Assembly (NCBI GenBank): GCA_017446025.1 | Contig: JAFSRR010000104.1 | Location: forward strand, 1 to 44,025 | Source of the DNA: Bacteroidales bacterium | GTDB taxonomy: Bacteria > Bacteroidota > Bacteroidia > Bacteroidales > UBA1402 | Direction of reading: 5' to 3' | DNA length: 44,025 bases | Part shown: piece by piece, positions 33,362 to 41,731 of the stretch | Layout of the letters: the number at the start of each line of letters is the position of its first letter | Position numbering within the stretch: position 1 is the stretch's first letter | Translations under genes and position numbers: made by a program | Notes under the pieces: model-generated | Databases searched by the model: none | The model's input: only the letters and a program-made list of their open reading frames with translations | Told to the model about the DNA's origin: nothing

Positions 33362-33379
33362 TTCAAAGTCTTTTCAACA

Positions 33380-34015
33380 ATGATCCAAGACAGTATGACA
33401 CTCGATTTCATTCTCAGAATCTTCGTGGCCGGCCTGTTGGGCGGAGCCATCGGTCTGGAACGCGGCCTAAGGGCCAAGGAAGCGGGTCTGAGAACCCATT
33501 TTCTGGTGGCCTTGGGCAGTGCCATGTTCATGATTATCTCGCAGTACGCCTTTGAAGGCCGCACTCACGATGCCGCCCGTGTTGCCGCCCAGGTGGTGTC
33601 GGGCATCGGTTTCATCGGGGCGGGTGTGATCATATTCCAGCGCAACGTGATAAGAGGTGTCACCACGGCCGCCGGCCTGTGGGTGGCGGCTGCCATCGGG
33701 CTGGCTTGCGGTTCGGGCTTGTACGTCCTGGCGGCGGCAGCCTCCGTCTTGTCTATCGTCTGTCTGGAAGCCATGCATTTCATCAGCAGACGTTTGGGCG
33801 AAAAGGAAATCACCGTCACTTTGAACTCTGTCGATCACAAGAGCATGCTGGAAACCATCGAAGAGTTGCGGAAAAACCACATCGATGTAGCCTCCTATTC
33901 AATGAACGGAGGCAAGGTGAACATCGTCATGCGTGTCAGGCAGAACCAGTATATGGAAAAAATCTACCTCCTGCTCTCAAACATCGAAGGCGTAAGTGTC
34001 GAGAGCATAGAATAG
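33380..34015 (+). CDS. MgtC/SapB family membrane protein
   Basis: A 211-residue inner-membrane protein. The first ~140 residues hold about five helices with the family signature GLLGGAIGLERGLRAKEAGL followed by RTHFLVALGSAMFMI (about 18-50) and VVSGIGFIGAGVIIF (about 72-86), then RGVTTAAGLWVAAAIGLACG. The last ~65 residues form an ACT-like soluble domain (ITVTLNSVDHKSMLETIEELRKN). Family members influence magnesium homeostasis, acid or virulence phenotypes, often by binding the F1Fo ATP synthase or other partners; the role here is unknown. The ATG at 33380 (MIQDSMTLDF) is chosen; MTLDF at 33395 is the alternative. Convergent with the nitroreductase, 5 bases apart. Confidence 0.9.
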   Translation: MIQDSMTLDFILRIFVAGLLGGAIGLERGLRAKEAGLRTHFLVALGSAMFMIISQYAFEGRTHDAARVAAQVVSGIGFIGAGVIIFQRNVIRGVTTAAGLWVAAAIGLACGSGLYVLAAAASVLSIVCLEAMHFISRRLGEKEITVTLNSVDHKSMLETIEELRKNHIDVASYSMNGGKVNIVMRVRQNQYMEKIYLLLSNIEGVSVESIE

Positions 34016-34020
34016 ACCGT

Positions 34021-34641
34021 TTACCACTGGTTGTAGTGGACTTTCTCGGGTTTCCACTTGTCCTTGGGCTGGTCGTCACCGGCAGGATAGCCAACGGGGA
34101 CCACAGCCAGCGGCATCACATTTTCGGGCAAACCCAACTCACTGGCAATCTTTTCACAGCGGTTTTCGATGGGCCAGCATCCGGTCCAGACGGCACCCAG
34201 GCCCATGGCCTCGGCAGCCAGGAGCAGATTCTCGGTGGCGGCACTGCAGTCTTCAAACCAGAAGCGGTTGGGCATTTCCGAAGTCTCACCGTTGCGACTG
34301 CGCTTCATGGTGGTTTCTCCGCAGACAACGATGACGGCACCTGCCTTGAGATACATGTCGGCACCCCGGCCGTCGCCAAACATGGCAGCTATCTTGGACT
34401 CGTCGTTGATGACGACAAAGCACCAGGGCTGATAGTTCATGGCAGTGGGAGCCGCCATGGCAGCCTTGAGCAGGGTGGTGATCTGTTCGTCACTCAGTTT
34501 CTGTCCGGTAAAGCTGCGGACACTCTTACGGTTCATGATGTTGGCCAGGGCGGCGTCCTGGTTGGAAACAGCTTGGCTGCAGGAAATACCTGCCACAGCC
34601 AGACTCAGCAGACAAAGTGCTTTGACAATGGTTTTCCTCAT
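34021..34641 (-). CDS. Predicted lipoprotein of the nitroreductase family
   Basis: A 206-residue protein with a lipoprotein-type signal: MRKTIVK, a hydrophobic stretch (8-19) and GISC, giving Cys21 as the likely lipid site. The mature part is a nitroreductase-family FMN fold: NRKSVRSFTGQKLSDEQI (FMN phosphate site, about 36-53), AAMAAPTAMNYQPWCFVVI, a central ACSAATENLLLAAEAMGLG-like run (CSAATENLLLAAEAMGLGAV, about 132-151) and a C-terminal VVPVGYPA. Nitroreductases are usually cytoplasmic and NAD(P)H-dependent, so an exported, membrane-anchored form needs another electron source. The ATG at 34641 begins the signal; it follows nspC by 37 bases and ends the uvrD-nspC operon. Confidence 0.85.
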   Translation of the reverse strand: MRKTIVKALCLLSLAVAGISCSQAVSNQDAALANIMNRKSVRSFTGQKLSDEQITTLLKAAMAAPTAMNYQPWCFVVINDESKIAAMFGDGRGADMYLKAGAVIVVCGETTMKRSRNGETSEMPNRFWFEDCSAATENLLLAAEAMGLGAVWTGCWPIENRCEKIASELGLPENVMPLAVVPVGYPAGDDQPKDKWKPEKVHYNQW

Positions 34642-34678
34642 AGCAGTTGTTGATATTGAGTAGATTAATAAAAATGAA

Positions 34679-35845
34679 TCAATCCATGCGGCTTTCATAG
34701 TCTTCGTAGCCGTACTGCCGCCATATCTCCAGGCTGCTGTCCGCATGGCGGCAGGCCAGGGCCGGATGGGGCACCCCGTTGAACATGTGGGTCTTGACGG
34801 TCGTGTAGTGTATCATGTCTTCGAAGACGATTTCATCGCCCGTTTTCAGGGGCTGGGGAAAACTCCAGTCGCCGATCCAGTCGCCGGCCAGGCAGGAATT
34901 GCCTCCCATACGGTAGACGTATGGATGACACAATTCGTCGGGATGACCGGCCCCGCGTATCTTCGGTTTGTAGGGCATCTCCAGACAATCGGGCATGTGG
35001 CAGGCAAAGGAGACGTCGAGCAGGGCCGTCCGTATGCCATGATGCTCTACAATGTCGGTGACATGGGCTGTCAGCGTGCCGGTCTGCCAGGTAAATGCGC
35101 TACCCGGTTCCAGAATGAGCTGCAGATGGGGGTATTTGGCTTGGAAACGCTTGAGCAGAGCGATCAGATGAGCCGTGTCATAGCCCTTCCGGGTCATCAG
35201 ATGGCCGCCGCCCATATTGAGCCAGCGTACTTTGGACAGATAGGGGGCAAAACGGCGCTCGACAGCTTCCAGGGTCTTTTCCAGGGCGTAGGAATCAGAT
35301 TCACAGAGTGTATGGAAGTGCAGGCCTTCGATGCCTTCGGGCCATATGCCGTCCAGTGCTTCCAGTTCGGAGGCCGGTATGCCCAGCCGTGAGCCTGGGG
35401 CACAGGGATTGTACAGGGCGGTTTCCACCTCCGAGTATTCCGGATTGATACGCAGGCCGCAACTGATATGCCGGCCATGCTGCTGTTCATAGGCCCGGAC
35501 CTGGTGCAGAAAATGTCTGGCCTGGCTGAGAGAATTGAACGTGATCGCTTCGCAGCAGTCCAGCATGGTCGGGAAGTCCCGGTCGGTGTAGGCAGGGGCA
35601 TAGGCATGGCTCAAGCACCCCATCCGACGGACCGCCAGCAGCGCTTCGTTGACCGAGCTGGCTGTGGTCTGGTCGAATCCGTATTCCTGAAACCAGGGGA
35701 AGGCCTTCCACATGGCAAAAGCCTTGAAGGCTACCAGTATCTTGACACCGGCTGCCTGGCGCACCGAGTCGATGAGCTGCAGGTTGTCGCGCAGCTTTTT
35801 TTCTTCGAGCACATAGGCAGGGAATGGAAGTGAAGAGGTGTTCAT
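34679..35845 (-). CDS. nspC: Carboxynorspermidine/carboxyspermidine decarboxylase
   Basis: A 388-residue PLP enzyme of the alanine-racemase fold (fold III). The PLP lysine is in ILVAFKAFAMW (Lys41). RINPEYSEVETALYNPCAP, GLHFHTLCESDSYALEKTLE, LNMGGGHLMTRKGYD and a C-terminal GNSCLAGD (CxxxD of the second active-site half) are all diagnostic of NspC. It decarboxylates carboxyspermidine to spermidine, completing the route begun by the enzyme at 9998-11194. Second gene of the minus-strand unit, starting 24 bases after uvrD and followed after 37 bases by the nitroreductase. Confidence 0.94.
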   Translation of the reverse strand: MNTSSLPFPAYVLEEKKLRDNLQLIDSVRQAAGVKILVAFKAFAMWKAFPWFQEYGFDQTTASSVNEALLAVRRMGCLSHAYAPAYTDRDFPTMLDCCEAITFNSLSQARHFLHQVRAYEQQHGRHISCGLRINPEYSEVETALYNPCAPGSRLGIPASELEALDGIWPEGIEGLHFHTLCESDSYALEKTLEAVERRFAPYLSKVRWLNMGGGHLMTRKGYDTAHLIALLKRFQAKYPHLQLILEPGSAFTWQTGTLTAHVTDIVEHHGIRTALLDVSFACHMPDCLEMPYKPKIRGAGHPDELCHPYVYRMGGNSCLAGDWIGDWSFPQPLKTGDEIVFEDMIHYTTVKTHMFNGVPHPALACRHADSSLEIWRQYGYEDYESRMD

Positions 35846-35869
35846 ATCTGTCTGGTTTACTATGTGTTG

Positions 35870-38302
35870 TCAATCGAGTGGGGACATGGTGGCAAACTTC
35901 AGCACCAACAGTTTGTAGCCGGTGTGCTGGAATTCGACGCCGATTTTGCAATTGTCGCCCTGGCCTTCGATGCGGGTGATGGTGCCGACACCGAAACGAT
36001 CGTGCTGCACATGCTGGCCCACCCGGAAATTGCCCTTGGAGCTCTCGACGCTCACCACACCCCGGTCTTGGGAAACCTGCGCTGAGATCGGCGCTTTGTC
36101 GGCCGTCGGGCCGGAAGGGGTGAGTTTGCGCCATTTGTGGGTGGAAGCAGATTGTGACGGTGTTGCGGCGGGTCGTGAAGGATAGTCGGCAGAGCGTTCA
36201 AAAGGCTTGCGCACGGGAGTCGGAGCCGTTGTTTTGCGGAAATATCCGTTGTTTGATCCATAGTCCGACGATTCGCGCTGCCCGAAGATGCTCGTTGCGG
36301 CCGGCCGGCTGCTATTGGGCGTATAGGCGCTTTGGGCGGTGACATCCAGGTAACTGCGGTCCAGTTCGTACAGGAAGCGGCTGGGCCGGGAATATTCGGT
36401 CGATCCGTTGCGAAAACGGCTCTTGGCATAACTCAAAAGGCAATGGTTGCGGGCCCGGGTGATGGCCACATAGAGCAGGCGGCGTTCTTCTTCCAGCTCC
36501 CGCTCCGATTCGTTGAGCCGAGCCGAGGGGAAGATGTTTTCTTCCATGCCAGTCACCAATATATTGTTGAATTCCAATCCTTTGGAAGCATGGATTGTCA
36601 TCAGGGTCACTTTGTCGTCCGAGTCGGTCTCATCCTGGTCGGTCAACAGGGAGACTTCCGACAGGAAATCGGTGACGGAAGCCGTCTCGTTGCCTTCTTC
36701 GCGGCGGTTCTCCACAAAATCGTGCATACCGCCCAGCAGCGATTCCAGGTTCTCCTTGTGCATGATGCCTTCGGGCGTCACATCCTTGGCAGCTTCCTGC
36801 TGGATGCCGCTTTCTAGCAACAGGGTCTGGGTGAGTTCATAGACATCGCATTGCTGCATCTTTTCCTTGAGATGGTCGATAAACTGCTTGAAGGCGCCAA
36901 GTTTGGCCAACGTACCGCCGTTGACAGGGAGCTGGTATTTCATCGGGTCTTCCAGCACTTCCCACAGGCTGATCTGTTGCAGGGCGGCTACCATCTGGAG
37001 TTTTTGCAGGGTGGTGTCGCCGATACCCCGGGCCGGGTAGTTGATGACCCGCTTGAAGGCTTCCTCGTCGCTTGGATTGACCAGCAGGCGCAGGTAGGCG
37101 ATGATGTCCTTGATTTCCTTGCGCTGGTAGAAAGACATGCCGCCATAGACGCGGTAGGGGATATTGCGCTTGCGCATGGCCTCTTCCAGCACACGTGACT
37201 GGGCGTTGGTGCGGTAGAGCACGGCAAATTCATTCCAGGGATCGTGTTCGCGCAGCCTCAGTTCCAGGATGTGGGAGGCGGTCATGTAGGCTTCCTCGAC
37301 ATCGGAAAAAGCACTGACAATCTTGATGAGCGAGCCCTTTTCGCGCTCGGAGAAGACCTGCTTGCGGATGCGGTTTTGATTCTTGGCTATCAAGCTGTTG
37401 GCTGCATTGACGATGGTTTGGGTGGAGCGGTAGTTGCGTTCCAGCTTGAAGAGTTTGCACTCGGGATAGGAACCCTGGAAATGCAGGATGTTGTCAATGT
37501 TGGCACCCCGGAACGAATAGATGCTCTGGGAGTCGTCGCCCACCACGCAGACCCGGTGGTGATGCTCGGCCAGCATCTTGACAATCAGGTATTGGGCATA
37601 GTTGGTGTCTTGATACTCATCGACCAGGATGAACTGGAAGCGCTCCTGCCACTGGGCCAGGATGTCGGGATGATGGCGGAACAGCTCGTAGGTATGATAT
37701 AGTATATCGTCGAAATCCATGGCGCCGGCCTTGCGGCAGCGACCCACATACTGCGCGTAGATCTGGGTGAGCCGGGGCATGCGGGCCTGCTGGTCGCGCT
37801 GCTGGATGTCTGCGTTTTCGGCATAGTCCTGCGGTGAAATCAGGGAATTCTTGGCATTGGAGATATGCGAATACAAGCTGTTGGGCTTATAGACCTTCTC
37901 ATCGAGCTGCATTTCCTTGACGATGGTCTTGAGCAGGTTTTTGGTGTCGGTCGTGTCATAGACGCTGAAATCGGCTGGAAAGCCGATGGCGGCCGATTCC
38001 ATGCGCAGGATACGCAGGAATATGGAGTGGAAGGTACCCATCCACAGGCGGCCGGCCGACTGGGCATCGACCATGGCGGCCACGCGTTCCTTCATCTCGC
38101 GGGCAGCCTTGTTGGTGAAGGTCAGGGCCATGATGTTCCAGGGGGCCAGTCCTTGACGGAGCAGCCAGGCCACCTTGCTGGTGAGCACCCGGGTCTTGCC
38201 CGAGCCGGCACCGGCAATGATGAGCGAGGGACCGTCGGTGTACATGACGGCCTGCCTTTGCATATCATTCAGATTGTCAATGATTTTGTCCACCTGTTTC
38301 AA
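35870..38302 (-). CDS. UvrD/PcrA-type SF1 DNA helicase
   Basis: An 810-residue superfamily 1A helicase acting in nucleotide excision repair or replication restart. Motifs: Q motif LNDMQRQAV, Walker A IIAGAGSGKTRVL (about 29-41), Walker B VDEYQDTNYAQ, GDDSQSIYSFRGA, YRSTQTIV, YRTNAQSRVLEEA, and MTIHASKGLEF near the end of domain 2B. The unstructured Pro/Ser-rich linker (about 650-760) leads to a C-terminal Tudor-like domain, RVGQHVQHDRFGVGTITRIE, which in PcrA/UvrD binds RNA polymerase. The first codon is TTG at 38302; a GTG at 38293 is an equally good start and would give MDKIIDNLNDMQ. Uncertain whether orthologous to uvrD or pcrA. Confidence 0.94.
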   Translation of the reverse strand: MKQVDKIIDNLNDMQRQAVMYTDGPSLIIAGAGSGKTRVLTSKVAWLLRQGLAPWNIMALTFTNKAAREMKERVAAMVDAQSAGRLWMGTFHSIFLRILRMESAAIGFPADFSVYDTTDTKNLLKTIVKEMQLDEKVYKPNSLYSHISNAKNSLISPQDYAENADIQQRDQQARMPRLTQIYAQYVGRCRKAGAMDFDDILYHTYELFRHHPDILAQWQERFQFILVDEYQDTNYAQYLIVKMLAEHHHRVCVVGDDSQSIYSFRGANIDNILHFQGSYPECKLFKLERNYRSTQTIVNAANSLIAKNQNRIRKQVFSEREKGSLIKIVSAFSDVEEAYMTASHILELRLREHDPWNEFAVLYRTNAQSRVLEEAMRKRNIPYRVYGGMSFYQRKEIKDIIAYLRLLVNPSDEEAFKRVINYPARGIGDTTLQKLQMVAALQQISLWEVLEDPMKYQLPVNGGTLAKLGAFKQFIDHLKEKMQQCDVYELTQTLLLESGIQQEAAKDVTPEGIMHKENLESLLGGMHDFVENRREEGNETASVTDFLSEVSLLTDQDETDSDDKVTLMTIHASKGLEFNNILVTGMEENIFPSARLNESERELEEERRLLYVAITRARNHCLLSYAKSRFRNGSTEYSRPSRFLYELDRSYLDVTAQSAYTPNSSRPAATSIFGQRESSDYGSNNGYFRKTTAPTPVRKPFERSADYPSRPAATPSQSASTHKWRKLTPSGPTADKAPISAQVSQDRGVVSVESSKGNFRVGQHVQHDRFGVGTITRIEGQGDNCKIGVEFQHTGYKLLVLKFATMSPLD

Positions 38303-38319
38303 TCATCGTTTGCTGTGAA

Positions 38320-38351
38320 CAAATGTACTGAATGGGTGCTGTATTCGCAAA
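38320..38351 (-). promoter_or_regulatory. Promoter of the uvrD-nspC-nitroreductase unit
   Basis: On the minus strand TTTG (38348-38351), a 20-base spacer and TACATTTG (38320-38327), both perfect. The -33 box sits 4 bases from the -33 box of the divergent gene at 38409. Confidence 0.7.
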
Positions 38352-38355
38352 TAAT

Positions 38356-38387
38356 TTTGCCCGTAAAGTGGCGATACATTAACTTAG
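38356..38387 (+). promoter_or_regulatory. Putative promoter of the A1S_2505-type gene
   Basis: TTTG (38356-38359), a 20-base spacer and TAACTTAG (38380-38387, one mismatch to TAnnTTTG). Back to back with the uvrD promoter. Confidence 0.48.
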
Positions 38388-38408
38388 CAGCCATAAAAAA
38401 TCATAATC

Positions 38409-38798
38409 ATGAAGCAGTTGATCACTCCCGAGAAAATCACCCGCCTGGCGCCCGGTGAAATCTTCGTTTTCGGCAGCAACCTGGCCGGATCGCATGGCGG
38501 TGGTGCAGCCTGGACGGCCTATCAGAAATTCGGTGCCGTCTGGGGACAAGGAGTCGGCTTGCAGGGCCAAAGCTATGGTATCCCGACCATGCATGGCGGG
38601 GTGGAGACCATCCGGCCTTATGTCGATGAGTTCATCGCTTTTGCCCGGCAGCATCCCGAGTTTTGTTTCCTGGTGACCAAGATCGGCTGCGGCATCGCAG
38701 GTTTCAGCGAGTCGGAAATCGCTCCGCTCCTGCGTGAAGCCCTGGGCCAGCCCAACATCGCCCTGCCGCAAAGCTTTGTCTCCCTGCTGACAGAGTAA
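38409..38798 (+). CDS. A1S_2505-type (phage-associated) small protein
   Basis: A 129-residue soluble protein resembling the family annotated 'A1S_2505 phage non-structural protein'. Shared runs: LAPGEIFVFGSNLAGSHGGG (about 15-34), AYQKFGAVWGQGVGLQGQSY (about 38-57), GIPTMHGGVETI and FLVTKIGCGIAGFSESEIAPL (from about 82, split). Alternating strands with glycine-rich turns and an Ile-Gly-Cys-Gly loop suggest an alpha/beta nucleotide- or ADP-ribose-binding type fold, reminiscent of macrodomains, but I cannot confirm this. Biochemical role unknown. No phage genes surround it. Divergent from uvrD, with adjoining promoters, and convergent with the acyltransferase, 5 bases apart. Confidence 0.78.
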   Translation: MKQLITPEKITRLAPGEIFVFGSNLAGSHGGGAAWTAYQKFGAVWGQGVGLQGQSYGIPTMHGGVETIRPYVDEFIAFARQHPEFCFLVTKIGCGIAGFSESEIAPLLREALGQPNIALPQSFVSLLTE

Positions 38799-38803
38799 TC
38801 GCT

Positions 38804-40168
38804 TTATAGCAAATTCAATAGTGTGGAGAAGCAGGCCTTGTCCAGGTGCTCGACGCTTGCGCGGATGCTGGCAAGGTCCTTTCGTAGGCGGCCGTAGAGC
38901 CAGGGGCTCCAGTAGAGCAGTTTGCGCAGGTAGGGCCGGATTTTTTCGGTAAGCATGCCCGCCAACAGGCAGAGCAGCGTCAATAGCAGCAGCCAGGGCC
39001 AGGAAAGCCCCAGGACAAGCGTGGCTGCCACCGCATAGAACAGGTAGCAGAAAGGCAGGCCGAAAGTACCCAGGGCAATGCGGTAGGTGCTGAACATCTG
39101 CGGATCGCCGTCTTGGCGGCACAGTCGATGGACCAGGGCTCGCAGCGGCCAATTCAAAAGATGACCGGGCAGGGCGACAACGGCAAGGATGATTTGCCAC
39201 AATGGTAACAGCCAGGGACAGTGGTGTTTGCGCGTGATCAGTTCAAGTTTGTCCTGGGGCAGGCCGGGCATCTCGCGCCAAGGGACGGAAGCCTCGATTA
39301 TCTGTTGCAACTTTTCCGGATCTTCCTCTTCCAGGCGATTCAGCGCCCGGGCGATTTCACGTCGGGCTTCGACACAGTGGCCGGGCGTGTCGGGCAGGGC
39401 CTTGGCCTGCAGCCAAAGTGGCTGGAGAAGATAGGAGAGTTGGTAGATTTCATCGTAGTGTCCATCGCCCGGAATATGCTCTATGAGTTGGATGATGGCC
39501 TCGCTCAAGTCATCGCGCAATGCCTGCATGCCTCGTTGGGGATCTTCCTGCCACTTGGCCAGATAATCGCTCACCGACAGGGGCTTGCCGTATGTCACAA
39601 CGATGTCGGCTCCCGGGTGTTCATATTCGGTGTAGTCGATGCCGACCGGTACGATGCGGATGCTTGTCGTCTCCTGGAGTTGCTGCTGGACGGGAAAGGC
39701 GATGCGGAACATGCCTTTGACCAGCGGCCGCAGCCGGCGCAGGCCCCATTGGGTGCCTTCGGGCATGAGGCAGAGCAGGTGCCGGCGCAGCAGTACGCCG
39801 CCGGCCTGATCCATCTGCTGTTCGTTGCGGCTCAGGTTGCTGTAGCCGTCGCGTATGCGGTAAATGGGCATCATCTTGATGATGCGCAGCAGGCGGGCCA
39901 CCGTCGGGTTTTTGAACATGTTGGCCCGGGCCATGAAGACCACCGGACGACGCTGCCAGCACAACACAGCCAGGGCGTCGACCATGGCGGCCTGGTGATT
40001 GGGGGCAAAGATGACCGGCTCACCGATGGGGATGTTTTCCTGGCCACGGTATTCAATCCGCCGGAAGAACAAGGAGAAACCGCTGCGGATCCACATTCGC
40101 AGCAGGCGGTAGGTGAGGGTGTCCGAGTCGATGTAGCGGGGCATAAACGGTCGTTTCCTTGATTTCAT
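38804..40168 (-). CDS. PlsC-like 1-acyl-glycerol-3-phosphate acyltransferase family protein
   Basis: A 454-residue membrane-associated protein. The acyltransferase domain (about 40-220) has the catalytic NHQAAMVD (NHx4D motif, about 56-63), KMMPIYRIRDGYSNL and the substrate motif LMPEGTQWG (about 134-142). The second half adds helix-rich sequence, with hydrophobic helices at about 325-345 and 374-415 (LPFCYLFYAVAATLVLGL and WPWLLLLTLLCLLAG), which simple PlsC proteins lack. It may act in phospholipid or lipid A-related acylation; the substrate is unknown. The start at 40168 (MKSRKRPFMPRYID) fits the promoter; ATG 40144 is an alternative. Upstream frames extend beyond the promoter and are rejected. 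Confidence 0.85.
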   Translation of the reverse strand: MKSRKRPFMPRYIDSDTLTYRLLRMWIRSGFSLFFRRIEYRGQENIPIGEPVIFAPNHQAAMVDALAVLCWQRRPVVFMARANMFKNPTVARLLRIIKMMPIYRIRDGYSNLSRNEQQMDQAGGVLLRRHLLCLMPEGTQWGLRRLRPLVKGMFRIAFPVQQQLQETTSIRIVPVGIDYTEYEHPGADIVVTYGKPLSVSDYLAKWQEDPQRGMQALRDDLSEAIIQLIEHIPGDGHYDEIYQLSYLLQPLWLQAKALPDTPGHCVEARREIARALNRLEEEDPEKLQQIIEASVPWREMPGLPQDKLELITRKHHCPWLLPLWQIILAVVALPGHLLNWPLRALVHRLCRQDGDPQMFSTYRIALGTFGLPFCYLFYAVAATLVLGLSWPWLLLLTLLCLLAGMLTEKIRPYLRKLLYWSPWLYGRLRKDLASIRASVEHLDKACFSTLLNLL

Positions 40169-40179
40169 CGAATAATGTG

Positions 40180-40211
40180 CGAAAGTAGCTTTTTTGCGTT
40201 TTACGAGCAAG
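40180..40211 (-). promoter_or_regulatory. Putative promoter of the PlsC-like gene
   Basis: On the minus strand CTTG (40208-40211), a 20-base spacer and TACTTTCG (40180-40187), one mismatch from TAnnTTTG. Leader 6 bases to ATG 40168 or about 30 to ATG 40144. Confidence 0.5.
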
Positions 40212-40229
40212 CATTCCTGAGTTTTTAAT

Positions 40230-40237
40230 TACCTTTG
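40230..40237 (+). promoter_or_regulatory. Putative -7 promoter element of proS
   Basis: TACCTTTG, a full match, ending 24 bases before the proS ATG. It overlaps an in-frame TTG at 40235, which is therefore not the start. The -33 region is not clear. Confidence 0.5.
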
Positions 40238-40261
40238 TGCCCGCAAAAAAGCAATACTGTT

Positions 40262-41731
40262 ATGGCAAAAGAACTGACTCCTCGAAGCGAGAACTATTCA
40301 CAGTGGTACAACGATCTGGTGATCAAGGCAGATCTTGCCGAGAATTCGGCCGTTCGCGGCTGCATGGTCATCAAGCCTTACGGCTATTCCATCTGGGAGA
40401 AAATGCAGGCCCAGCTGGATCTGATGTTCAAGGAAACCGGCCACCAGAATGCCTATTTCCCGCTGTTTATCCCGAAATCCTACCTGGGACGCGAGGCTGA
40501 GCACGTCGAGGGTTTTGCCAAAGAATGCGCCGTGGTGACCCATTCCCGTCTGAAAATGTCGGACGACGGCCAGTTGATCGTCGATCCCGCCTCCAAACTG
40601 GAAGAAGAGCTCATCGTGCGTCCTACGTCGGAAACCATCATTTGGAGCACCTATAAGAATTGGATCCATTCCTACCGCGACCTGCCCATCCTGTGCAACC
40701 AGTGGGCCAATGTCGTGCGTTGGGAGATGCGTACCCGCCTGTTCCTGAGAACGGCCGAGTTCCTTTGGCAGGAAGGCCATACAGCCCATGCCACCCGTGA
40801 GGAAGCCGAGGCGGAAGCACGCCGCATGTTGGGCGTCTATGGTGATTTCGCCGAAAAGTATATGGCGGTGCCGGTGATTCGCGGTGTCAAGTCGGCCAAC
40901 GAACGTTTTGCCGGCGCTTTGGACACCTATACCATCGAAGCCATGATGCAGGACGGCAAGGCCCTGCAGGCCGGCACCTCCCATTTCCTGGGCCAGAATT
41001 TTGCCAAGGCCTTCGATGTGACCTTCGTCAACAAGGACAACCAACCTGAATATGTCTGGGCCACATCGTGGGGTGTTTCGACCCGTCTGATGGGCGCCTT
41101 GATCATGACCCATTCCGACGACAACGGCCTGGTGCTGCCGCCGATGCTGGCACCTTACCAGGTGGTGATCGTCCCCATCTACAAGAACGAGGAACAGCGC
41201 TCCCAGTTGGCCGAAAAGGCCGATCGTCTGGTGGCAGAGTTGCGCGACAAGGGTATCCGTGTTGTTTTCGACAACAACGATACCAAGAAACCCGGCTGGA
41301 AGTTTGCCGAATACGAGATGAAGGGTGTGCCCGTGCGTCTGGCCCTGGGCATGCGCGATCTGGAAAACGGCACCGTCGAGGTGGCCCGTCGCGACACTTT
41401 GACCAAAGAAACCCGCGAGCAGCAGGGCATCGGCGATTATGTCAAGACCTTGCTCGACGAAATCCAGGCCAACATTTTCAAGAAGGCCCAGGCCTATCGC
41501 GACGCCCATATCTATGAGGTGGATTCCTACGATGAATTCAAGGCCAGAATCGAAGACGGCGGATTCTTCCTTTGCCACTGGGACGGTACGACCGAGACCG
41601 AGGAACGCATCAAGGAAGAGACCAAGGCCACCATCCGCTGCGTGCCCCTGCAGGGCGACAAGACTCCCGGCCGTTGCATGGTGACGGGCAAGCCTTCGGC
41701 CCAGCGCGTGATCATCGCCAAAGCTTATTGA
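40262..41731 (+). CDS. proS: Prolyl-tRNA synthetase, archaeal/eukaryal type
   Basis: Charges tRNA-Pro with proline. The 489-residue protein has no insertion (INS) editing domain between class II motifs 2 and 3, and ends with a C-terminal zinc-like/eukaryal extension finishing in ...KAY, as in archaeal, eukaryal and some bacterial ProRS. Motifs: [19 protein letters not shown] (about 119-137), the motif 2 loop [34 protein letters not shown] (about 240-253) and the anticodon-binding domain after ~280 ([15 protein letters not shown]). Start at 40262 chosen from the promoter and the conserved [16 protein letters not shown]. Its last 7 bases overlap the end of convergent tamB. A tRNA-Pro gene lies at the left end of the window. 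Confidence 0.96.
   Translation: MAKELTPRSENYSQWYNDLVIKADLAENSAVRGCMVIKPYGYSIWEKMQAQLDLMFKETGHQNAYFPLFIPKSYLGREAEHVEGFAKECAVVTHSRLKMSDDGQLIVDPASKLEEELIVRPTSETIIWSTYKNWIHSYRDLPILCNQWANVVRWEMRTRLFLRTAEFLWQEGHTAHATREEAEAEARRMLGVYGDFAEKYMAVPVIRGVKSANERFAGALDTYTIEAMMQDGKALQAGTSHFLGQNFAKAFDVTFVNKDNQPEYVWATSWGVSTRLMGALIMTHSDDNGLVLPPMLAPYQVVIVPIYKNEEQRSQLAEKADRLVAELRDKGIRVVFDNNDTKKPGWKFAEYEMKGVPVRLALGMRDLENGTVEVARRDTLTKETREQQGIGDYVKTLLDEIQANIFKKAQAYRDAHIYEVDSYDEFKARIEDGGFFLCHWDGTTETEERIKEETKATIRCVPLQGDKTPGRCMVTGKPSAQRVIIAKAY

Noticed and set aside
33359..33379. TTG start for the mgtC-family gene.
   Set aside because: It lies inside the -7 box of a complete promoter; the ATG at 33380 is used instead.
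40235..40261. TTG start for proS.
   Set aside because: It lies within the -7 element TACCTTTG; conserved ProRS sequence starts at the ATG at 40262.
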